Below, piece after piece: positions 50,282-57,473 of a stretch of DNA of 64,000 nucleotides. The stretch covers positions 136,179 through 200,178 of the forward strand of contig JANOBD010000187.1 of the NCBI GenBank assembly GCA_031411495.1, written 5' to 3'. Below the pieces are notes generated by a model. The model ran no database searches, had not been told where the DNA came from, and saw only the letters and a program-made list of their open reading frames with translations. Each line of letters begins with the position of its first letter. The stretch's first letter is position 1. The position numbers were made by a program, and so were the translations under genes. This stretch comes from JANOBD01 sp031411495. GTDB lineage: Bacteria > Planctomycetota > Phycisphaerae > Tepidisphaerales > Tepidisphaeraceae.

Positions 50282-50363
50282 GCATACACTCTCAGAGGGA
50301 AGCTGAGGGGCGTCAAACGGCTGAACCAAGACGACACCCGGATAGACAACGAGATCAACACCC

Positions 50364-52580
50364 ATGGTTGCAGGTATAGCCCGGCTGGAAATTCTAACCC
50401 CTCGCCGCCTGCTGGCGATTAGCGTCACTGGCACCGCCGCCGATGACCTGATCATCGTCAACGTCGACGCCGGCGAGCTTATCGTCTTTCTCAATGGAAG
50501 TGTTCAGACCTTTCCACTTGCCGAGGGCGAATCGCTGGTCGTCGATGCTGGCGCGGGGAACGACACCGTCGACCTGAGCAGCACGGGCGACTTGCCGGTG
50601 AGTGTTGAAGGCGGCGATGGCGCCGACCATCTCACCGTCGGCGGCGGCGACTGGCGGGCGAATGTGCTCGGCAACGTCACCCTTCGCGGCGGACTCGGCA
50701 ATGATCTGGCCGTCATCGACGATTCGGCCGGCACCACCGCCCACATCTCGATTGCCAACCCGTTCAACATCGACACGCAATTCGGCCAGCCCGACACGGG
50801 CGTGATCTTCATCGACGCCGGCACGCCTGACAGTTCCGTCGAACGCACCGACCTGCTCACCGGCCCCGAGGCGGATCAGGTGTCGCTGCTCGGCATTTCG
50901 AGCTTCACCTCGCTGCGCGTGCTGAGCGCCGACGGGAACGACTCGATTACCGTCGGCACGGATTTCGACTCGCGAATCAACGGCCAGATCACGCTCGACG
51001 CCGGCGACGGCCGCGACGAACTCCTGATCGACGACTCGGCCGACGCGTTCGGCGACACGTATCTCCTCGCCGGGAAATCGGTCACCGGCACGCTCGGCAA
51101 GGACAGTACCCCCAACATTCTGAGCTATACGAACTTCACCTCGCTTCATCTGATCGCGGGGATGGCCGGCACGTTTCCCAACAACCAGTTTTTTCGTGTC
51201 AGCGCGCTGCCGCTCTACACCGATCTCACGATCGATGCCGGCACCGGCGACGATGCACTGACAATCGGCTCGACCGCGATTGACCTCGCGACGATCCAGT
51301 CCACCATCACCTTCAACGCCGGCGATGGATTTGACCGCGTCGAGGTATTCGACTCAATCGGAATGGAGCCGGCAGCCTACACCGTCGCGCCGGGTTCGCT
51401 GAACATCTCTGGCCAGTTGCCGATCTTCGTCGATGACCTTCAGTTCCTCACCGTTCATGGCAACGCCGGCAACAACCTCTTCGACGTAATCCGGACACCC
51501 GAGCCGCTCAGCGTGACGGTCGACGGCGGCGCGGGCAACGACGAGTTTCGTGTCGGTGCTGGCGATCTCGACTCGAACATCGGCAACGTCGTCTCGGTGT
51601 TGGGAGGCGCGGGACTGGATCGACTCATCCTCGATGACTCGCTCGACGGTCCCGGCAACGACACCTATCTCTTCTCCACCGGCTTGCTCCAGCGAAGCGT
51701 GAAAGGCGTCGGCTGGACGACAACGGCCGGCGCGGAAGTGGAGCGCGTCGAGCTAATCGGCAGCGCGAATGTCGACACGGTTCGCATCAGTTCTACGAGT
51801 GCGACGACGGAGCTGTTCATCAACGCGGGCGCGGGCGATGATTCGATCTTCGCCGACCGAACCGCGGATGTTGCGGGCGTCACTCGGCCGGTGCATGTCG
51901 CGAGCGGCGAAGGCAACGACTCGCTCGCGGTGAACAGCGACAATACCGGTGCCGATGCGCTCGTCATCGTCGACGGCCCGGTTGAGTCGCTGGCGCAGCT
52001 CAATATTCGCGCCGGCGGACGCGTAAGCCTCGCCGAAGGCGGTGACCGTTTGCTTAAGGTCACCACAGCGCTGACCGTGTCCGGGCTGCTCGATCTCAAC
52101 GACCAAACCCTCATCATCTCCGGCGGTTCGTTCACGACGCTGAATACGCTGGTCGCCAGCGGCTTCAACAATGGAACGTGGATCGCGGCCGAGCCGGCGA
52201 TCATCTCGTCGTTTGCCTTGCTGACGCCAACCACCGATTCCCTCGCGGTAGTGACTGCAGAGTCGGTCGGTCTGCCGACCTACGCGGGCGTCCCGACCGC
52301 ACCGGGCGATGTGATCGTCCGCTACACGCTCGCCGGCGATGCGAACCTCGATCGCGCCGTCGACTTCGGCGACCTGCTGATCGTCGCCCAGAACTACGCT
52401 CCACAAGTCGGCGGGCGGACGTGGATCGACGGGAACTTCACCTACGGCAACGCGGATGACGTCACTGGCGCGGTGGGTTTTGATGACCTGCTCGCGCTGG
52501 CACAGAACTACGCGATCGTGCCGCTCGGTGTCCTGACTCGAACGCCGGACCGCACCCGGCGCGACGATCCACGCCGTTGA
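50364..52580 (+). CDS. Secreted repeat protein with LxxRRLL leader and dockerin-like tail
   Basis: 738 residues. The N-terminus 'VAGIARLEILTPRRLLAIS' is an LxxRRLL-type export motif. Most of the sequence consists of Gly/Asp-rich segments such as 'VVDAGAGNDTVDLSS', 'VEGGDGADHLTVGGGD', 'INAGAGDDSIFADR' and 'VASGEGNDSLAV', reminiscent of RTX/hemolysin calcium-binding nonapeptides but more widely spaced. The C-terminus has a dockerin type I-like pair, 'GDANLDRAVDFGDLL' and a second copy near 'DVTGAVGFDDLLALAQNYA', followed by a basic tail. It may bind calcium and be surface-associated; no enzyme domain is seen. The start is ATG at 50364, opposite the lipase promoter. Confidence 0.85.
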   Translation: MVAGIARLEILTPRRLLAISVTGTAADDLIIVNVDAGELIVFLNGSVQTFPLAEGESLVVDAGAGNDTVDLSSTGDLPVSVEGGDGADHLTVGGGDWRANVLGNVTLRGGLGNDLAVIDDSAGTTAHISIANPFNIDTQFGQPDTGVIFIDAGTPDSSVERTDLLTGPEADQVSLLGISSFTSLRVLSADGNDSITVGTDFDSRINGQITLDAGDGRDELLIDDSADAFGDTYLLAGKSVTGTLGKDSTPNILSYTNFTSLHLIAGMAGTFPNNQFFRVSALPLYTDLTIDAGTGDDALTIGSTAIDLATIQSTITFNAGDGFDRVEVFDSIGMEPAAYTVAPGSLNISGQLPIFVDDLQFLTVHGNAGNNLFDVIRTPEPLSVTVDGGAGNDEFRVGAGDLDSNIGNVVSVLGGAGLDRLILDDSLDGPGNDTYLFSTGLLQRSVKGVGWTTTAGAEVERVELIGSANVDTVRISSTSATTELFINAGAGDDSIFADRTADVAGVTRPVHVASGEGNDSLAVNSDNTGADALVIVDGPVESLAQLNIRAGGRVSLAEGGDRLLKVTTALTVSGLLDLNDQTLIISGGSFTTLNTLVASGFNNGTWIAAEPAIISSFALLTPTTDSLAVVTAESVGLPTYAGVPTAPGDVIVRYTLAGDANLDRAVDFGDLLIVAQNYAPQVGGRTWIDGNFTYGNADDVTGAVGFDDLLALAQNYAIVPLGVLTRTPDRTRRDDPRR

Positions 52581-52656
52581 CCTCGCCGCCGATCACTACA
52601 GAATCGCCGCGAAGTCTCTATACTGCCCGGCTCACAACCGAATGGAGATTTCGCAG

Positions 52657-53877
52657 ATGGCCGACAGCGCAGCACCGAAGAAGATCGTCCTCGCCTACTC
52701 GGGCGGACTCGACACCAGCGTCATCCTTCCCTGGCTCAAGGGCCGCTACCCGGGCGTGAAGCTCGTCGCGTTCGCCGCGGAGCTCGGGCAAGGATCGGAA
52801 CTCAAAGGCATCGAGAAGAAGGCCAAGGCCAGCGGCGCGGATGAAGTGGTCGTGAAGGATCTCCGCAAGGAGTTCGCCGAGCAGTACTGCTTCCCCATGC
52901 TCCGTGCCCACGCGACCTACGAAGGCGACTATCTCCTCGGCACAAGCATCGCCCGTCCGCTCATCGCCAAACACCAGGTCGATGTCGCCCACGCCACCGG
53001 CGCGGATGCCGTCGGCCACGGCGCGACCGGCAAAGGCAACGACCAGGTCCGCTTCGAGTTCACCTACATGGCGCTCGACGCGAAGCTGAAGATCATCAGC
53101 CCGTGGAAAGACCCGCAGTTCATCGCCGATGGGCTCACCGACCGCGAGACCGCGATCGAGTACGCCGAGAAACACAAGATCCCGATCACCGTCTCGAAGA
53201 AGAAGATCTACAGCCAGGATCGCAACCTCTGGCACATCAGCCACGAGGGCGCGGAGATCGAGCATCCGGATCAGGAGCCCAACCCGCAGGTCTACACGAT
53301 GACAGTGCCGGTGGAGCAGGCGCCGAACAAGGCGCAGTACGTCGAGGTGGAGTTCAAGAACGGCAATCCGGTCGCGGTCGATGGCAAAAAGCTCAGTGGC
53401 GAAGAGCTGATCGCCAAGCTCAACGAGATCGGCGGCAAGCATGCCGTCGGACAGGTGACGCTCGTCGAGAATCGACTGGTCGGCATGAAGAGCCGCGGCG
53501 TGTACGAGACGCCGGGCGGCACGATCCTGTACGAAGCCCACAAGGCCCTCGAGCAACTCTGTATCGAGCGCGACCTCTACCACTACAAGCAGCAGCTCGC
53601 CCTCAAGTACGGCGAGCTCGTCTACTACGGCCTCTGGTTTCACCCGCTGCGTGACGCGATGCAGGCGTTCATCGACCAGGCCAACAAGAACGTCACCGGC
53701 AAGGTGAAGGTCAAGCTCTACAAGGGCCGAGCCACGGCAACGAGCGCGACGAGCCCCAAGAGCCTCTACGACCCCAAACTCGCCAGCTTCGCGATGGCGG
53801 GCTACGACATCACCGCGGCGCGCGGGTTCATCGATCTGTTCGGGTTGCCAATGAAGGTGGCGAACGCGCGGAAGTAA
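52657..53877 (+). CDS. argG: Argininosuccinate synthase
   Basis: 406 residues, the normal size. ArgG joins citrulline and aspartate using ATP to make argininosuccinate in arginine biosynthesis. The N-terminus 'KKIVLAYSGGLDTSVILPW' has the PP-loop motif (SGGLDTS), and 'HATGADAVGHGATGKGNDQV' and 'GTSIARPLIAKHQVDVA' are diagnostic. The middle contains 'DRNLWHISHEGAEIEHPD', and the C-terminus 'AGYDITAARGFIDLFGLPM' completes the fold. ATG at 52657 is chosen over one five codons upstream because GGAG lies 9 bases before it. No other arginine gene is nearby, so it appears to be a single-gene unit. Its 3' side is a repeat-filled spacer. Confidence 0.97.
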   Translation: MADSAAPKKIVLAYSGGLDTSVILPWLKGRYPGVKLVAFAAELGQGSELKGIEKKAKASGADEVVVKDLRKEFAEQYCFPMLRAHATYEGDYLLGTSIARPLIAKHQVDVAHATGADAVGHGATGKGNDQVRFEFTYMALDAKLKIISPWKDPQFIADGLTDRETAIEYAEKHKIPITVSKKKIYSQDRNLWHISHEGAEIEHPDQEPNPQVYTMTVPVEQAPNKAQYVEVEFKNGNPVAVDGKKLSGEELIAKLNEIGGKHAVGQVTLVENRLVGMKSRGVYETPGGTILYEAHKALEQLCIERDLYHYKQQLALKYGELVYYGLWFHPLRDAMQAFIDQANKNVTGKVKVKLYKGRATATSATSPKSLYDPKLASFAMAGYDITAARGFIDLFGLPMKVANARK

Positions 53878-53883
53878 GACAAT

Positions 53884-54129
53884 TTGAACCACGAAGTCAC
53901 GAAGGCACGAAGCTGCAACTTCCCGCTTCTCTGACCTACGCGTCGATCAACGCGTTTAAAGAGAGGGAACCACAGATGAACAAGATGAACACAGAATTCA
54001 AATTGGTTTCACATGCCTTTCACATCTGTGTTCATCTTTGGTTTGATTCTCTTCATTGCATGCATTGCCAGCCGTCCGACGATCGAGCCTCGATCGACAA
54101 CTTCGTGTCTTCGTGGCTTCGTGGTTCAA
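53884..54129. repeat. Nested inverted repeats (family R2)
   Basis: Arms of short tandem CACGAAG units face each other: TTGAACCACGAAGTCACGA onward at 53884-53912 and TCGTGTCTTCGTGGCTTCGT onward to 54129. Inside are further arms with CACAGATGAACAAGATGA near 53970 and CATCTGTGTTCATC near 54024. The whole argG downstream spacer is therefore a folded palindromic cluster with no coding content. Confidence 0.75.
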
Positions 54130-54154
54130 TACTCCCGGATACAATCAAGCGATC

Positions 54155-54559
54155 ATGACCGAAGACCCCAACGAACACCCCCACAAGGCAGCACCCTCCG
54201 ACAATTCGGCCCAAGAGTCGGCTCACAAGGAGACCACGCCGCATGCGGCGCCGTCGGCCGGCGCCCCATCGACTGGTCCGACATCCGAGCCTTCCGCGGA
54301 CGCGGCGCCATCGGATGAGACGCCATTGGCTCCACCGCCGACGACTGCCCCGTCTGGTGCACCGCCGCTGGTTCTCCGCTGGGCCCCGCCGGCAGACACC
54401 GGTTCACCGCCGCGCCTGCGGGTCGATCCCGAAGACATCCGTATGGCCCTCGAAGAGCAGGCGAAGAAGCGTCCGCCGCGTCCGCCGGTGAATGAATTGC
54501 TCCCACCGATCCCGAAACTCAAAGTCGACAAGCCGCGCTTCCGCAAGCACAAGCCGTGA
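54155..54559 (+). CDS. Pro/Ala-rich hypothetical protein
   Basis: 134 residues, of which the first 85 are low-complexity Pro/Ala/Ser/Thr ('AAPSAGAPSTGPTSEPSADA'). The C-terminal 50 residues are less biased, including 'RVDPEDIRMALEEQAKKRPP' and 'RPPVNELLPPIPKLKVDKPR'. I recognise no family. It has no signal peptide or membrane helix. The start was chosen at the ATG right after the repeat cluster; no ribosome site is visible, so coding potential is moderate. An earlier in-frame start (54056) lies inside the repeats and is rejected. It is followed by another palindromic repeat and then the CDP-alcohol phosphotransferase, with which it may be co-transcribed. Confidence 0.5.
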   Translation: MTEDPNEHPHKAAPSDNSAQESAHKETTPHAAPSAGAPSTGPTSEPSADAAPSDETPLAPPPTTAPSGAPPLVLRWAPPADTGSPPRLRVDPEDIRMALEEQAKKRPPRPPVNELLPPIPKLKVDKPRFRKHKP

Positions 54560-54573
54560 GTGTTTGCGCTGTC

Positions 54574-54634
54574 GTATCATGAGCGTCCCGCTCATGACTT
54601 GCATGATGGGGCATGAGCGGGACGCTCATGCTAC
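54574..54634. repeat. Palindromic element (family R5)
   Basis: Two arms that are reverse complements of each other, CATGAGCGTCCCGCTCATG (54578-54596) and CATGAGCGGGACGCTCATG (54612-54630). Each arm is itself an imperfect palindrome. It ends 14 bases before the start of the CDP-alcohol phosphotransferase gene, in the position of a 5' leader or attenuator. Confidence 0.75.
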
Positions 54635-54647
54635 GAATCCCCTCTTC

Positions 54648-55301
54648 ATGAGCGAATATCGACCCAGTTCTCGCCGGCCCATCGCCGATACGTTCCGCAA
54701 GACCGCGGACCTCGCTGTGCGCTTCTGCGTGAAGGCCGGCATCTCACCCGATGCGGTCTCGTACAGCTCGATCGTCGCTGCGTTGATCGCGGGGATCCTC
54801 TTCTGGCAGTCGTCGCGCTTTCCGATCTTTCTACTTGTCGCGCCGCTCTTCTGTTTCATGCGTCTCTGGCTCAACATGCTCGACGGCATGGTCGCGATCG
54901 CCTCAGGAACGGCTTCGAAGCGCGGCGAAATCGTCAACGAAGTGCCGGACCGCGTCTCCGACATCCTCATCTTCGCCGGCGTCGCGCATTCGGGTTACTG
55001 CAATCCGACGATCATGTATTGGGCGGCAATCCTCGCGGTGATGACGGCGTACATCGGCGTCACCGGCCAGGCCGTCGCGGGCCGTCGCGAATACGCCGGC
55101 CTGATGAGCAAGCCGTGGCGGATGGTGTGGCTGGCGGTCGGCGCGTGGATCACCTGGGGCGTGATTGTCGCAGGCGTGAATCGCTTTTCACTTGCGAATC
55201 TGAGACCTTTGGACGCGATCGGTGTGTTGATCATCGTGGGATGCGTGCAGACGTGCGTGGTGCGGCTGCGCCGGACGCTCGCACTGCTGGATGAGAAGTA
55301 A
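54648..55301 (+). CDS. CDP-alcohol phosphatidyltransferase-family membrane protein with altered motif
   Basis: 217 residues with several membrane helices. The CDP-OH-P signature, classically DG-x2-AR-x8-G-x3-D-x3-D preceded by D-x-x, here reads 'LNMLDGMVAIASGTASKRGE' then 'IVNEVPDRVSD'. The first Asp (D-x-x-DG) is Asn, AR is AI, and the third Asp is Asn, while the final D-x-x-x-D segment is intact. Such changes to metal-binding residues suggest altered catalysis or specificity. Canonical members make phospholipids from CDP-diacylglycerol. It lies upstream of a hydrolase-methyltransferase fusion, separated by a repeat-rich spacer. The start is inferred; RBS support is weak. Family clear, activity uncertain. 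Confidence 0.8.
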   Translation: MSEYRPSSRRPIADTFRKTADLAVRFCVKAGISPDAVSYSSIVAALIAGILFWQSSRFPIFLLVAPLFCFMRLWLNMLDGMVAIASGTASKRGEIVNEVPDRVSDILIFAGVAHSGYCNPTIMYWAAILAVMTAYIGVTGQAVAGRREYAGLMSKPWRMVWLAVGAWITWGVIVAGVNRFSLANLRPLDAIGVLIIVGCVQTCVVRLRRTLALLDEK

Positions 55302-55326
55302 ATGCCGGCGGTAAACGAGTCTGCTT

Positions 55327-55491
55327 GTCATCCTGATGGAGCCTAAGCGACGGAAGGATCTCGGGTCACGACTCGCGTGACCACCCGCACGACGCCTCGG
55401 GAAGGATTGACCGCTCCATGCATCCGTGCTGGCTGGATGTCGGTAACTTAGACCCGAGATGCGTCGGTCGCTGGTGAAGGACGAGTCCTTC
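55327..55491. repeat. Repeat-rich spacer with inverted repeats
   Basis: The 234-base gap holds several hairpins: GATCTCGGGTC (55357-55367) pairs with GACCCGAGAT (55451-55460), GGTCACG pairs with CGTGACC near 55364-55382, and GAAGGACGAGTCCTTC (55476-55491) is itself a palindrome. The left end (GTCATCCTGA...CGGAAGGATC) recalls family R1. It contains no gene. Confidence 0.6.
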
Positions 55492-55535
55492 ACATGGCTC
55501 TCTCCACATGACCGAGAAACTCTGAAGGAACCTGA

Positions 55536-57287
55536 ATGCCCCCATCGCTAGAGCATCGCTTCAAGGCCGACGACGGCGCGGAACTCTTTTATCGCCATTG
55601 GCCGGCGCCCAATCCGGGCGGCGGGAAGGCGCTGCTGCTCTTTCATCGCGGGCACGAACATTCCGGCCGCTGGGCGGAAACCGTTGAGAATCTCGGCCTG
55701 CACGATGTCGATGTCTTCGCGTGGGACCAGCGCGGCCACGGCAACTCGCCGGGCGAGCGCGGCGCGGCCAGGAACCTCGCCCAAGTGATCCATGATGCGA
55801 ACGACTGGGCACAGCACCTCGTCAACCAGCACGGCATCGCGATGGAGAACTCGATCGTGATGGCCCACAGCGTCGGTGCCGTCGTGGCCGCCGCGTGGGT
55901 ACACGACTACGCCCCGCCCATCCGGGGCCTCATCCTCGCGACGCCGGCGCTGCGTGTGAAGCTGTATATTCCCCTCGCAATCCCCGCGCTCCGGCTGAAG
56001 CAGAAGTTCGTCGGCCCGGGATTCGTCAAGAGCTATGTCAAATCGCGCGTCCTCACGCACGACAACACGCAAGCCCGCGCGTATGACTCGGATGCGCAGA
56101 TCTTCAAGCAGATCGCGGTGAACATCCTGCTCGATCTGCACGACACCTCGAAGCGCCTGCTCGACGACGCTGCCGCCATCACCACGCCGACGCTCATTCT
56201 CAGCGCCGGCAAGGATTGGGTGGTGCGGCTCGACACGCAGATGGAGTTCCTCAGGCGGCTGGGTTCGTCGATCAAGCAGCTCGAAGTGTTCCCGAAGATG
56301 TATCACGCGATCTTCCACGAAGCCGGCCGCGAGGCGGTGGTGGCGCGGACGCGGACGTTCATCGACGAGTGCTTCGCGCGGCCCGCGAAGCGGGATTCGC
56401 TGGTGAATGCCGACCTCGGCGGCTACACGCGCACCGAGTACGACCTGCTTCGCACGCCCAGCGCGCTGCGGTGGAAACTCACGCGCCTGAGCCTCAAGAC
56501 GGTCGGGAGGCTCAGCTACGGCATCCGCCTCGGCTGGCGCGAGGGATTCGACAGCGGCGTGATGCTCGATCACGTCTACCAGAACCGCCCGCGCGGCTTC
56601 CCGCTGATCGGCAAAGCGATAGACAAGAACTACCTGAGCGCCGTCGGCTGGCGCGGCATCCGCGTCCGCGCGCAGAACCTGCGTGTGCTGCTCGAAACCG
56701 AGATCCGCGCTCAACACGCGGCCGGCAAGGCCGTTCACATTCTCGACATCGCCGCCGGCGCGGGTCGATACGTGCTCGAGACGATGAAGGCGCTGCCGGA
56801 AGTCCCGATCCGCGCCACGCTGCGCGACTACAAGCCCGCGAACCTCGATGCCGCCCGCGAACTGGCACGCGAGTTGAACCTGAGCGACCGCGTCACGATC
56901 GAGCAAGGCGATGCGTTCGACCGCGCCTCGCTCGCACGCATCGCGCCAAAACCCACGATCGCGATCATCTCTGGCCTGCTCGAACTCTTCCCCGAAAACG
57001 AATACCCGAGGCGCGCGCTGGCCGGCGTATCTGATGCGCTCGAGCCGGGCGGCGCGCTGATCTACACGTGCCAACCGTGGCACCCGCAGGTGGAGTTCAT
57101 CGCGCGGGCGCTGACCAATCGTGAGGGCAATCCGTGGATCATGCGCCGTCGGACGCAGCAGGAGATGGACCAGCTCGTGAACGAGGCCGGATTCCGAAAG
57201 ATCGATCAGCAGATCGATGAGTGGGGGATTTTCACGGTGAGCATCGCGCGGCGCGGTGGCAGCTCGACATCGGTCGTCAGTTCTTAG
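55536..57287 (+). CDS. Fusion of alpha/beta hydrolase (lysophospholipase-like) and SAM methyltransferase
   Basis: 583 residues, start with GAAGGA 7 bases upstream. The N-terminal about 290 residues are a lysophospholipase-type alpha/beta hydrolase: 'FAWDQRGHGNSPGERGAARN' holds the DQRGHG box, 'SIVMAHSVGAVVAAAWVHDY' the nucleophile serine and 'KMYHAIFHEAGREA' the catalytic histidine. After a linker a class I methyltransferase follows, with motif I 'VHILDIAAGAGRYVLETM' (LDIAAGAG) and 'KPTIAIISGLLELFPENEY'. Bifunctional proteins of this pattern are known in other bacteria, often beside phospholipid genes, but their products are unclear. A membrane-lipid or glycerolipid role is likely (inference). 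Confidence 0.85.
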   Translation: MPPSLEHRFKADDGAELFYRHWPAPNPGGGKALLLFHRGHEHSGRWAETVENLGLHDVDVFAWDQRGHGNSPGERGAARNLAQVIHDANDWAQHLVNQHGIAMENSIVMAHSVGAVVAAAWVHDYAPPIRGLILATPALRVKLYIPLAIPALRLKQKFVGPGFVKSYVKSRVLTHDNTQARAYDSDAQIFKQIAVNILLDLHDTSKRLLDDAAAITTPTLILSAGKDWVVRLDTQMEFLRRLGSSIKQLEVFPKMYHAIFHEAGREAVVARTRTFIDECFARPAKRDSLVNADLGGYTRTEYDLLRTPSALRWKLTRLSLKTVGRLSYGIRLGWREGFDSGVMLDHVYQNRPRGFPLIGKAIDKNYLSAVGWRGIRVRAQNLRVLLETEIRAQHAAGKAVHILDIAAGAGRYVLETMKALPEVPIRATLRDYKPANLDAARELARELNLSDRVTIEQGDAFDRASLARIAPKPTIAIISGLLELFPENEYPRRALAGVSDALEPGGALIYTCQPWHPQVEFIARALTNREGNPWIMRRRTQQEMDQLVNEAGFRKIDQQIDEWGIFTVSIARRGGSSTSVVSS

Positions 57288-57300
57288 CGTTTGGTCAGTC

Positions 57301-57413
57301 TGTCACCCTGAGGAGGTTTACCGACGAAGGGTCTACTGGCGTCGCCTGCGTGCTTTGATCGGCGAGCGCAACTGGCCCCGCCGCTAGACGCTTCGGAGTA
57401 CCTCAGGGTGACA
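57301..57413. repeat. Palindromic element, family R1, copy 2
   Basis: Perfect 12-base terminal arms TGTCACCCTGAG (57301-57312) and CTCAGGGTGACA (57402-57413), with a less regular interior that includes CGACGAAGGGTCTA and TAGACGCTTCGGAGTA. The element lies between the convergent fusion and GH78 genes and could terminate both. It shares termini with the copies at 48287 and 59738. Confidence 0.8.
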
Positions 57414-57473
57414 GCTATAGCATTTTCAACGTGTCCAAGGGAGCTTAGTCGCTCGCGGCAACTCTCCGAGACG

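Noticed and set aside
53884..54129. CRISPR array
   Set aside because: The short units are inverted and irregular, with no constant repeat-spacer periodicity and no cas genes.
55548..57083. 511-codon minus-strand frame opposite the hydrolase-methyltransferase fusion
   Set aside because: Antisense shadow; the plus-strand fusion has strong domain motifs and a good ribosome site.
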